Origin: Triatoma infestans
Taxonomy: Eukaryota; Arthropoda; Insecta; Hemiptera; Reduviidae
NCBI GenBank assembly: GCA_011037195.1
Contig: JAAEAF010004282.1
Location: 1-64,000, forward strand
Length of the DNA: 64,000 bases
Direction: 5' to 3'
The notes under the pieces are model-generated. The model made no database searches, was not told the DNA's origin, and worked only from the letters and a program-made list of their open reading frames with translations. The position numbers and the translations under genes were made by a program. Within the stretch, counting starts at the first letter, position 1. Each line of letters opens with the position of its first letter. Below, piece by piece: positions 46,220-55,664 of the stretch.

Positions 46220-46370
46220 TTGGGGTCCACAGAGTTGGAAATCTTCTGAGATAATGTTTATGATAGACTGTTTCTTTTTCGTAGTTATCGAACGTTTTCT
46301 GGGCGTTCGCCGTTCATCATTATGTTTTGTTAAAACAGTGCGATAACACAGACATGCATAGAAGAAAATC
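46220..46370 (-). mobile_element. Degenerate hammerhead-like repeat downstream of gene C
   Basis: Read on the minus strand: an ATGATGAACGGCGAACGCC segment, then AGAAAACGTTCGATAAC. It resembles the hammerhead core but the CTGATGA block has lost its first C and stem II is imperfect. The same copy lies after F (56,680-56,830) and, more diverged, at 50,325-50,460. Confidence 0.5.
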
Positions 46371-47170
46371 AGTTTTTACATTGTTTTTTGGGTAGTGCAT
46401 TGTTAGAACGTAAGTAGAGTAAGAGGCTGGTTCCTGGAAAAAGGAAGAACATCCATACGTTGTGTGTTTTCTACTTGTGAAAGGCGTTATATATATTGTT
46501 CCTTATAAAAATGGAAACATCTAACAAGTGAAGATATGTAACTTAAATAGCTATTGGAGGAAATTTACACTGATAATTAATTACCCATGTATTACTATCG
46601 TTAATACAAAATTATCTACACATATTAATACATATTATCTACACAGCCCCTATCCGGATGGAAACTATTATTTTAAATTTAAAAGTTTGAAATAAATATA
46701 AAATATAAATTGATGCAATGTAAATATTAATACCATAAAAATAGTGAACATTCAATATAGAAAAGAAAAAGGAATATTAATTTTAAAACAACCTTACTTA
46801 CTTAATAGAAATACTCTGAACTTCAATGGTTCTGTAAACAAAAAGAATAAATATTTTATATCTGAGGCATACAAATTTCGAAACGCAATAGGATAATCAA
46901 AATACATAAAGCTAGCATCAATTAGAATAAATTACAAGTAGTGGTTTCTACAAAAAAATAATATATTGGACAAGAAAACCAAATATTATATAATTCTTCT
47001 TGCTGCGGCTTTTATAAACTGAATACAGTTCATTCGGGTTTATAACATATTTGATATGGCCAATTGTTATTTTTTATTAAAAATTTGGAGCTCAATCTGA
47101 GTTGCGCAAGAAACTTTGCAAACTAAAACGGAAGATTTAATAAGAAATAAAACTTCTTAAATCCTCAAAG

Positions 47171-47183
47171 AATTAGACTGAAT
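47171..47183 (+). repeat. Target-site duplication, left (hammerhead repeat)
   Basis: AATTAGACTGAAT, repeated at 47,419-47,431. Confidence 0.85.
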
Positions 47184-47418
47184 CAGAGACATTTTCCGTG
47201 GTAGCCTGCTTCATTTTGTGGTCATCGACCGGTTTCGGGTCTAACTTAGTTAGTGTGAAACTAAGTCTCTGTACGAGTCTGTGTTGGCACACTGTCTGAA
47301 AAACGCATCCTGAAGATGGGCGAACGCCCGAAACCGGTCGATGACCACAAAATGAAGCAGGCTACCACGGAAAATGTTTCTGATGCTTTCCAGCTCTGCG
47401 GAACCAACCACCACAACA
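47184..47418 (+). mobile_element. Intact 235-bp fold-back hammerhead repeat
   Basis: Begins CAGAGACATTTTCCGTGG and ends CCAACCACCACAAC, between 13-bp direct repeats. The first about 57 bp are the inverted copy of about 47,330-47,390. The centre is short. The paralogous LINE fragment at about 60,905-60,918 has a single uninterrupted AATAAGACTGTAT-type site, so this is a true insertion. A variable-length target duplication of this kind fits retrotransposition of a Penelope-like derivative rather than a cut-and-paste DNA element, but this is inference. Confidence 0.8.
47306..47343 (+). ncRNA. Candidate type I hammerhead ribozyme, best copy
   Basis: CATC, CTGAAGA, T, a GGGC-GAAC-GCCC hairpin, GAAA, ACCGGT, C, GATG. 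Predicted cleavage follows the canonical GTC at 47,337-47,339. Stem I is the 4-bp CATC/GATG pair and stem III is the self-complementary ACCGGT. A self-complementary stem III would allow a dimeric ribozyme, as proposed for short-stem hammerheads. The only oddity is the unpaired T before stem II. Confidence 0.6.
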
Positions 47419-47431
47419 AATTAGACTGAAT
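47419..47431 (+). repeat. Target-site duplication, right (hammerhead repeat)
   Basis: AATTAGACTGAAT. Confidence 0.85.
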
Positions 47432-48654
47432 ATATCAAGACTAAAATTTGATTTATTTGAAGCATTCTATGTCCTTTTTCTCTCAGGTAGTTGGCATACA
47501 AGTTGAGATTTGCTTTTTCTTATTTCTCAAAAGGCTATGATCCTGCTTCTAGTAGTTACAAAGTATCTATACAATCAAATGGTTGATATAATTGCGAAAT
47601 TCAGTTGTAACTCACATTGTTAGAACTGCTCTGATGGACAAGTTTGATGAAGCAACAAAAAAGAATATCTCAAAAAGGATGGCATAGCTATTAATTTACA
47701 TAGCCAATTGAGGACTAACTTTAACAGTTTGAACTTAACATGAACAACTCCTACTTCTTAGCGGACCGCAAAATTGGGAGTATCACGTGGAAGGCCTAGC
47801 AAACTTTTAAAAAAAACCTAAATGACAATATTTCTAGGCTATCAGAATATCTGAACCCTCACACATTTGCTGCATAAAGAAAATCCCCCCCATAATTATT
47901 GCATCCAGCAAAATCCGAGCCTTCCAATTAAATATTTTTGCTCTAGTACATGTACTTATTACATGCATTGATAGCTGTTCTTTGTTTTTTTTTTTGCTCG
48001 AGCATTTTCGGACTGATGAAAAATTTCCAAAAATTGTCATTCAAGTTTTTTTTTAAAACGTTTGCTGGACCTTCCGCATGATACACCGATTTTTGCGGTA
48101 CGCTTAGAACTAAAATTTGTTCATATTGAGTTCAAACTGTTAAAGTTAGTCCTCAATTGGTTATATAAATTAAAAACTATGCCATCCACTAGATGGTATA
48201 GTACAAATATGATGTAACGTACTCCAATCTAATGCCATTAAATGTTAAACACTTGGGTGTTTTCCTATTGGATTTCACAAATCTTATAATCTTCGTCTCA
48301 TCAGTATTGACACTGAGATAATGCTCCAAACAATATGTCTCTAAACACCTGAGTTTTGCACGTATATCGATATAGAAGTCAGCAAATAACATCGCATCAT
48401 TTGCAAAAAATAATATCAGTATATCAGAGCCATCACCAATTGGAATGCCGAACTGCCCACACTATTTTAAAATAATATTTCAACATCAATGATATAAAAA
48501 ATAAATAGAATGTGGGAATGGGTTTCCCCTTGAATAACCGCTTCCGTTTTCTCAACAGGATTTGACAGTTTATATTACCGCATCTAATTTGCAAATTCGT
48601 TTTTTCATATAGACATTTAACAATTCTGATTACTTTGCCACTAATCCCAAATTT

Positions 48655-48710
48655 TATTTGCTGGATTCGAACCTAGGACATCCTACTACTACTGAGCTAA
48701 TCCCTTCCTT
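48655..48710 (-). mobile_element. SINE head fragment
   Basis: On the minus strand: TTAGCTCAGTAGTAGTAGG and GGTTCGAATCC. The body is missing; the copy at 58,610-58,760 in the paralogous unit is longer. Confidence 0.6.
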
Positions 48711-49165
48711 TTGTTTCGTCATTAGTAGAAACTCAAATTTTTAGTAGCAATTGTATATAATGATTTTATATAGCATGTGTATACATTGATTTAAATCATT
48801 TAAGACAAGATGAATATAAAGTAGCCTATTTGGCTGCGTGGCACTAAGTTCATTAGAAAAGAAAAAAATACTTGATGGGCAAACTTCTCACGACATTCTC
48901 TTAATGCAAATTACACATCAATAAATAATAAATTTTCATCAAAATATTCATTATTTCACTCAGTTTATTTTTAGTGGTCTTCGATTTAGTGTCATCAATT
49001 TAAACTTAATAAAACTCACTTTTTCGAGGATAGTTTAACCTTATCCCTGACATAAGCATCGCTAAAATGTACTTTCTAAAAAACGTTACTAATGCACGTT
49101 TAAATCGGACATACTGTATATAAAGCAATTTAATTATATATATATTTTATATTAAATATATTTTC

Positions 49166-50079
49166 TCATTGTAAATCAAACTTTATTATCGGCCGAAATA
49201 TAAAGAAAATATTATTAACAAGGCAAACTGCTGTACAATGGTAGGTATAACATAATAATGGTAAGTGGTGGTGGTTCTTCATTGTAAGTGTGCTGGCCTT
49301 ACTACGTAAATAAGTATCAGGTTCATTGTTAATTATGTCATTAAACCATTCTAAATGTGGTTGCTCATATGAAAACAAATATAAGTTATTTTTATTATCA
49401 CAACGAAACTGTGTTCCGTTTAGGCTTTCCCGATTACAGTAAGTTCTAGTAGGTACCATGAGTGATGTTACAGCTACAACCTTTATTTTCACAGACCACT
49501 TCACAACCAGAATCATCTTGACAAGGAGAATCATCACAATCTTGAAGAATTTTAGTACATATTATTCTCTAATCACGAATACAATCACATCCTTGTGTAA
49601 AATAAAAAAAAAACTGGACATATGCAGTCCAGAATATTGTTGTAAATATTCTTACCAAAACCAGCGAATGTACATTGTCTTTGACTTATCACCTTCGGCT
49701 ATTCAGTTTCTTCTAATTGTACTAACTATATTTATTGTGATAATACAGCTGGGGTATTTAATTTTATTAAAGCTTTGTCGTAAATTGGCCGTGTAATTTG
49801 ATGTATTTTTTATTTTCTGGATGTATATATTATATTATACTTTTCCAGTTCCTAATATATACCTAGGTTTTGTCATATCTGATGCGCTATGTCTAATTAC
49901 CGTACTCATCCTATCTGTTCGTCGAAACAATGTGCAGTTATTAGCACCCATTGGAGTTTATTAAGCAGCCTACAGCCTCTTGATGTGGATACCGTTTACG
50001 GTACCTACTTAATATCAACTTCTTTACCAGCATACGTCCTTAGGTGATGTTCTTCACATTTAACAGTCATACTTAACAT
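49166..50079 (-). pseudogene. Protease pseudogene D
   Basis: Paralogue of G and E. The ATG at 50,079 is kept, but early stops appear soon after (near 50,012 and 50,001, where G reads through the PYTV region), along with frameshifts. The active-site serine region reads DDSGC instead of GDSGG. The C-terminal part (FNDIINNEPDTYLRSKASTLTMK) is well preserved, so the decay is recent. The family stop codon is lost (TGA to CGA), extending the frame to 49,166. Confidence 0.85.
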
Positions 50080-50108
50080 TATTATTATTATATATAAACA
50101 ATTAACAT

Positions 50109-50117
50109 CATATGTTT
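50109..50117 (-). promoter_or_regulatory. Shared upstream motif of pseudogene D
   Basis: AAACATATG on the minus strand, about 38 bp before the ATG, still intact although the gene has decayed. Confidence 0.4.
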
Positions 50118-50214
50118 CTTTTATTTTTGAATTTTTTTATTTGTTTACCAATAAGCCTTTCATATCATTTATTGGATTTAACACGCAACTAAGAATTCAG
50201 TCAAATATACAATA

Positions 50215-51000
50215 AAAATAATCCTATGTTTAACTATAATGTTTGATCATTTTTTGCTTTGTTAAATTAGAAAATTTTGTAGGTGGCGAGATATAGATAA
50301 TAATATGTTCTTGCGGTTTGTTCCGCAGAGTTGGGAAACTTCAGTGGTATTTTTTATGACAGGTGTATCTTTTTGTGGTCACCGCACAGTATGGGGGCGT
50401 TTGTTGTCCAAAAAGATGTTTTATTAAAGCAGTAGGATATCACTGATTTAAATAAATTATTCCTTAGTATTCAGCAATTGACGCTGTTATCTTTCGTGAA
50501 TAATTATTTGGACGAAATAATGGTCAGATAATTAATGTGGGAGAATATCATGAAACACTCAAATCAAATATTAAAAGCCAATGTACAAGGATAAAATTTT
50601 CATAAAGTATTTAATACTTATGAGAAGGCATGGCTAATTATAATCTGAACCAGAAAACAATGCGGCTTTTAAAAATTACATAGCCGGAGAATAACCTCAA
50701 ACCTATTTTGAATACACTGATGGCTCCAAGTAATCTAGGAATAGAAGTGCTTTGGGAAATGCGTTGTACGAGGGAGACCGGATGGAGATTCTGTAAAATA
50801 ACGGAACTAGAAGAGAAAAAAACCTCATCATATACGTTCGAACTGGGGGTAATAAAATTGACAGTAAAATACATATTTAAAAGTTTTAAGCGAATGGTCT
50901 GTATGTATGTGTGTGTTGTTTACGGAGGAAAAGTAAACTTGTAGATTCCTTTTAGGTACCACCACCATAAATGTTACGAAGATTTTCCCCGAAATTGGCC
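50215..51000 (+). repeat. 3' flank of a lost plus-strand protease gene
   Basis: From about 50,265 the text (GAAAATTTTGTAGGTG, then the degenerate hammerhead repeat, then TTCAGCAATTGA.GCTGTTATCTTTC and ATGCGGC..TTAAA.ATTACATAGCC) matches the downstream flank of F (56,625-57,480). It follows the E/D-type upstream segment (AATAAAAATAATCCTATGT) directly. A C/F-type gene appears to have been deleted between them. Confidence 0.6.
50325..50460 (-). mobile_element. Degenerate hammerhead-like repeat
   Basis: Keeps the arm text TTCCGCAGAGTTGG, CTTTTTGTGGTCACCG and a remnant of the core, but the ribozyme motif is destroyed. Confidence 0.45.
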
Positions 51001-51115
51001 AATTAGTGAATTTTTATTGTTTTATCCGCAATTTAGCGTATGATAAATTTACAAATGCAAGGGATCAGCTAAGTAGGGCCGTGAAACTAACAGCTTGTAT
51101 CCTACCAGCAATACT

Positions 51116-51129
51116 ACACACAATACTGT
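51116..51129 (+). repeat. Target-site duplication, left (R1-like LINE)
   Basis: ACACACAATACTGT, matched exactly at 52,452-52,465. Confidence 0.9.
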
Positions 51130-52451
51130 TTTTTTTTATTTTTTATTGAGGAAGCGTCAGCTCCTCCCTCTTCCGGGCACTAATCTGGATTCACCGGTCA
51201 CGGCACTTCATCAGAGCTAGGCCTAAAACTTGCCCGTTAAGGGGCTCCTCCTGTTCTAAAAATAGGCCTAGCTCCAAGCCAGGTCGATCCTCTTCTGACG
51301 GAGGACCTCCCTGGCAAATGCCGCGACCAGCCCCCAGGCCGCCTCGCTCGTCAGCATTGCCCCGACCACGTTGTCGGGGGTCAGCCGACCCACCCTTTCT
51401 TCCAAGGCAACCCTATCTCTCTCCCACCTCCCACACCCGAAGAAGGTGTGGCAGGCGTCATCGCTTACCCCGCATCCGTAGAGGCAATCACCCAATTCCC
51501 GGATCCTCATCCTGTGGAGGTAGGACCCGAAGCATCCGTGGCCGCTGAGGAGCTGAGTGACATAAAAGTCCACCTCCCCATGCGGCCTCCCGACCCACCT
51601 CTCCACATCTCCAATGAGTCGGGCCGTCCAACGGCCTCTCGAGTCCCCCTCCCATAGCGCCTGCCACATCCTAAGGGTGTGTCGCCTTTCTTCCCGCGCA
51701 ACGGCTCTCCCGGCACCCTCCACCCTCCTCTCATATATCCTTTTTTTCTCCCGCGCCAGCAACGCGATTGGGATTACCCCGGCTATCACCAATACTGCTG
51801 GCTCCGACACAGTCCGGTAGGCCGAGGCAACTCGCAGCGCGCCCAACCGCTGTACCCGGGCAAGCCTTCTTCTGTGGGCCTCCCTCCCCAAGGCATCCGC
51901 CCACACTTCGGCGCCATAGAGGAGGATGGAGTGCGCCACTCCCATCAACACCCTACGCGTACTTGCCCGCGGGCCCCCCACGTTAGCCATCAGGCGGCCT
52001 AGGGAGGCGACAGTTCTCGCCGCCCTGTCCGCCGCCCGCCTGACGTGTTCTCCAAAACCCAGCCTCCTATCTATCTCGACCCCTAAGTACCTGACAGAGC
52101 CTTTCGTCTCCCCAACACGGAGGTGCAGCGACTTCGTAAGGACTACGACCTCTGTTTTTGCCACCGCCAGTGACAACCCATGGTCCGTCATCCACCTGTT
52201 TACAGTACGCATTACACTGTTCAGCTTGCGCTGTGCTTCTGGCAGGTCTCGGGCCGCTAGTAGCGCGGCCACGTCGTCCGCGTATCCCACTAGGACGGTC
52301 TCTTCCGGCATCTCCTGCCTCAAGAGACCGTCATATGCTACATTCCATAGATCAGGGCCCAAAATCGAGCCCTGGGCAGCCCCGGACGTGACCGTCGCCA
52401 CCCTTGGCCCATCCGCAGTTTGGTAGATGACGCTCCGGTTCCTAAGGTAGA
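51130..52451 (-). mobile_element. 5'-truncated R1-clade LINE, G/C-rich
   Basis: 1.32 kb on the minus strand, with a poly(A) tail (T run at 51,129-51,137) and a 14-bp target duplication. Its G/C content is far above the surrounding DNA. The 5' end starts inside the RT. Its remaining coding part has no stop or frameshift, so the insertion is young. Confidence 0.88.
51268..52451 (-). CDS. R1-like ORF2 C-terminal part (partial)
   Basis: Open from the 5' truncation to the stop. Starts in the RT (FYLRNRSVIYQT), then GAAQGSILGPDLWN, catalytic YADD near 52,280, VRYLGVEIDRRLGFGEH, a connector, and a C-terminal CCHC-type zinc motif (CLYGCGVSDDACHTFFGC). No start codon of its own, so it is not expected to make a functional protein. 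Codon use is G/C-rich, unlike the host genes. Confidence 0.88.
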
Positions 52452-52465
52452 ACACACAATACTGT
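52452..52465 (+). repeat. Target-site duplication, right (R1-like LINE)
   Basis: ACACACAATACTGT. Confidence 0.9.
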
Positions 52466-52899
52466 ACTGCAAGCAGAACGGTATATTATATCGGGAGATA
52501 TACAAATCATCAAAGCTAACAACATCACAGTTTGCCACAATCATTTTACAATAACTGTACATAATCAAGCTATGCATAATCATCTCGGCAACGGTTTGAA
52601 ATATTGAAGTAATTTGGCAGGGATTTTTCTTCATTTTGTTTGTATTTATTAGTGTTCAATACAGTAGCAAATGTGAGAGGCCAAAACGAAATAGCCACAT
52701 TCAGCTGCCAATTTATGGTGTAAAACGGCCTTAAAAAAAAAAAAACAACACCATCATAAAGTAGAACGGGAATACATCAACAATCGTTTTTTCCATTTTT
52801 TAGATAAATGCGTTCGTTTTAAGAGTTATTTAAAAATTGGCCAGTTAAATTTATTTAATATATTTATAGATTTATTTATTTTACATAAAAACTATTTTA
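52466..52899. other. Intergenic DNA downstream of protease E
   Basis: No gene seen. AATAAA-type signals on the minus strand near 52,871-52,876 could serve gene E. Confidence 0.4.
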
Positions 52900-53808
52900 T
52901 TACCAACTGATATATAAAGAAAATATTATTAACAAGGCAAAATGGTGTACACTGATAGTTATAACATAATGGTTAGCCTTCATTGTAAGTGTGCTGGCTT
53001 TACTACGTAAATGTGTATCAGGTTCATTGTTAATTATGTCATTAAACCATTCTAAATGTGGCTGCACATATGAAAACAAATATAAGTTATTTTTACCATC
53101 ACAACGAAACTCTGATGGACTTTCCTGACTACAGTAAGCGCTAGGTAGCATTTCTGATGTTACAGCTACACCTTTATTGTCACAGACCACAACTGCACCT
53201 GAATCACCAAAACAAGGTGCATCATCCCCATCTTGACGAATTTTCGTGCATAGTATTCTGTTATGTCGTACACAATCACATCCTAGTGCAAAATAAAACT
53301 TGGACATATGCAGTTTTGTATTGTTGTAAATATTATCACCGAAACCGGCTAATGTACATTGTGACTGAAGTCCCTTCGGCCATGGAGTTTCTTCTAATTG
53401 TAATAATTGTACACTGTCTGATAATACAGCAGGGGTTTTCAATTTTATTAAAGCTATATCGTAAGCTGCCCGTAAAATTGAATGAATGTGTCTTTGATAT
53501 TCTGGATGTATATACACCTTTTCAATTCCTATGACATACCTAGGATTTGTCACATCTGATGAACCAAAATGAATTTTCATATTGTTCCAGTCATGGTGTA
53601 GAAAACAATGTATAGCTGATAGCACCCATTGTGGCTCGATTAATGCACCGGTACAACCATCTGATGTGGATACCGTATATGGTACCTTCTCAATATCAAC
53701 TTCTTCACCAGCATACGTCCTTAGATGATGTTCTTCACATTTAACAGTTAATACAGAGAATTTGAATAATAATACTATAATTTTACAATAAAATTTCATA
53801 CCGAACAT
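52900..53808 (-). CDS. S1-family serine protease E, secreted or GPI-anchored
   Basis: 302 residues, single exon. Signal peptide 1-24 (LTVKC|EE). The short propeptide ends HHLR, then TYAGEEV where IVGG is usual. Triad: His67 (in SAIHC; usually AAHC), Asp117 (YDIAL), Ser203 (GDSGA; the Gly after GDSG is Ala). Pocket residue 189-equivalent is Ala197. All expected cysteines are present. The C terminus has RSKASTL then a hydrophobic stretch (282-300), a plausible GPI-anchor signal. E is divergently paired with F (start codons about 1.9 kb apart). Probably active, but the two changes near the catalytic residues could reduce activity. Confidence 0.87.
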   Translation of the reverse strand: MFGMKFYCKIIVLLFKFSVLTVKCEEHHLRTYAGEEVDIEKVPYTVSTSDGCTGALIEPQWVLSAIHCFLHHDWNNMKIHFGSSDVTNPRYVIGIEKVYIHPEYQRHIHSILRAAYDIALIKLKTPAVLSDSVQLLQLEETPWPKGLQSQCTLAGFGDNIYNNTKLHMSKFYFALGCDCVRHNRILCTKIRQDGDDAPCFGDSGAVVVCDNKGVAVTSEMLPSAYCSQESPSEFRCDGKNNLYLFSYVQPHLEWFNDIINNEPDTHLRSKASTLTMKANHYVITISVHHFALLIIFSLYISW

Positions 53809-53845
53809 TATTATTATTATAAATAAACATTTAATATGAACACAT

Positions 53846-53854
53846 CATATGTTT
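53846..53854 (-). promoter_or_regulatory. Shared upstream motif of protease E
   Basis: AAACATATG on the minus strand, 46 bp before the ATG, followed by ATGTGTTCATATTAAATG as in G. A second shared block (AATAAATGATATGAGAGGCTT) lies further upstream. Confidence 0.5.
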
Positions 53855-53879
53855 CTTTTATCTTTGAATTTATTTAATT

Positions 53880-53915
53880 GTTTATCAATAAGCCTCTCAT
53901 ATCATTTATTGCATT
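53880..53915 (-). promoter_or_regulatory. Distal conserved block upstream of E (also D, G, C, F)
   Basis: Minus strand reads AATAAATGATATGAGAGGCTT, also seen at 60,239-60,262 (G) and 50,148-50,175 (D). A close version (AATAAATGATATGTTAGGCTT) lies upstream of C (44,878) and F (55,252), where a SINE now separates it from the gene. Confidence 0.45.
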
Positions 53916-55294
53916 TTTAACACGCAATTCAGAATGTTTATAGCAATTGAGTCAAATACATAATAAAAATAATCCTATGTCAACAATAATTTTTGATCCT
54001 TTTAAGCTTAGAGGGGTGAAATAGATGGATCTACATCACTTTTAAAGCTGGTAAAATTGAATCGCTTTCAGTAAATAAAAGAAAAATAACGAAACAGGAA
54101 AGTAAAGGACTTTTGCTTAGTACAATAACTTCAAAAATTCCCAGTATCTACGGTTTCAGTTTAATATTGACAAATTAAAAAAAAAGGAACCTCAAATTCA
54201 TACTCAGTCATCAGTCAGTCTATGTGAGAGTTAGGATAGTGCTTTTCATTACACTCAAATATCATCTGAAACAATAAGAACACAGTTCCACAGATTTCAT
54301 ATCAGTTAATGTACGGAAATATAATGCAATATCGTTGGTGCTATTTCCGAGGAAATCACATGAACATTCAGTAAAATTGCATTTATAATTGTTGGATGCT
54401 GACCAAAAGCAAACTGTCAACCACACAGTTGTGGTACCTATACAGACTATCAACTTTGAACTTGCAATATTTTCCGTGTGTGAGATATTTTTATCAAAAC
54501 CAAATTGAGCTTTATTTGTTTGAAAATACATTATTACAAATGTATTTAACAGAGGTGTAGGAATATGTTTAAGTTGTGTAGGAACAGTGAAATTGACGGA
54601 AGTATAAACATAGAGATTTCTATTGAGGTAGCACCGCCAAATCTGACACGAATATTTCCCATTAAAATGCCACATTACTGAATAATTTTCGTGATTTTTT
54701 TTTTTCAAAAATGATTTCCGACGATTTTCTTTAAACATTATATAGACGGTGGATTTTTATTTTACACATTTTTCTGGGAAAAATCATCATGAGTTATGTT
54801 CAAATATCCACAAAACTATACACTATGACCATCTGATCATAACGCCATGGTATGTTAATTGCTTTCCAAAAATTTTAACTTATAGATTAATTATTAAATA
54901 TTCCAAATTTGTTAGTTATAATTGGTTTAGTTACTGTTAGAAGAAGACGTATGGATATTTGACACTAGATTTGCATTTCTTTTGTCTGTACACAATAGTT
55001 TTATATTAATGACAGCTCAAAAACCATATACTTCCAAATTAAAACTCAAATCCAAATATTGTGGACACGACTGTAGTAAAGTATTAATGCAAACAAATAG
55101 AGACAGAACCAATGTACCGTCCAACTGTTGGCATGTTCAGCAGGCATAAAGGATTCATACTTTTAATGGACATAAAGATTCAAATTTATTGCGCATTTGA
55201 CCTAATAAATATATACTTGCTGTTATAATTGTATCTTGCGTGGTTAATCCAATAAATGATATGTTAGGCTTGATGGTAAACAATTTAAAAACAG

Positions 55295-55619
55295 GGAACG
55301 GATTAGCTCAATGGTAGCGCGCTGGACTAGCAATGCGGAGATGTGGGTTCGAATACAGCCGTGCTATACTTGAAATTTCTCTGCCCTAGGAGCCTCTACG
55401 GCTAACAGGCCGGTAATGGGCAGTGCTGTCAGTAACGAGTGATAATTGCCCGGTGGCAGATAGTGTACTGAGAAGGCTCCACGTGCAATGACTTATAAGA
55501 GATTGACGTGCCAACTTGAATAAAAAAAAAAATAAAAACAACAGAAACATGGCGCTAATGGCCAAGGCAGTCAATGCGCCCAAAAAAAAAAAACAAAAAA
55601 AAACAAAAAAAAAAAAAAA
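55295..55619 (+). mobile_element. tRNA-derived SINE upstream of protease F
   Basis: Head GGATTAGCTCAATGGTAGCGCG and GGTTCGAATACAG; same insertion site as the copy before C. The A-rich tail here is longer and includes a second GC-richer segment (about 55,550-55,578). Confidence 0.75.
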
Positions 55620-55622
55620 CAG

Positions 55623-55631
55623 AAACATATG
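55623..55631 (+). promoter_or_regulatory. Shared upstream motif of protease F
   Basis: AAACATATG 42 bp before the preferred start. The ATG inside this motif opens a longer frame but is not conserved as coding in C, so it is not used as the start. Confidence 0.5.
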
Positions 55632-55664
55632 TGTATATTAGTTGTGTATTTAATAATAATAATA

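Larger units (their letters stand above)
43205..46660 (+). repeat. Segmental duplication, copy 1 (protease C unit)
   Basis: Matches 54,410-57,050 along its length (for example AAGCAAACTGTCAACCACA, AACATAGAGATTTCTATTGAGG, the SINE and gene C/F). Copy 1 has an extra insert of about 0.7 kb at 43,390-44,120 that is absent from copy 2. Confidence 0.8.
46661..48640 (-). mobile_element. LINE fragment R1a, minus strand
   Basis: RT-like pieces on the minus strand: LYEKTNLQIRCGN near 48,600, and MLFADFYIDIRAKLRCLETYC at 48,189-48,392 (the FADD motif mutated to FADF), followed by C-terminal text near 47,700. A related copy occupies 60,370-62,480. The clade is uncertain. It lies between C and D but is absent from the equivalent F-G interval. 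Confidence 0.6.
48690..50210. repeat. Segmental duplication, copy 1 (D unit)
   Basis: Matches 58,740-60,260 (for example GTAGCAATTGTATATAATG, GCCTATTTGGCTGCGTGGCA) through the protease gene and its promoter. Confidence 0.8.

Noticed and set aside
51318..52426. Several long plus-strand frames
   Set aside because: They are antisense to the G/C-rich R1-like ORF2, where long spurious frames are expected.
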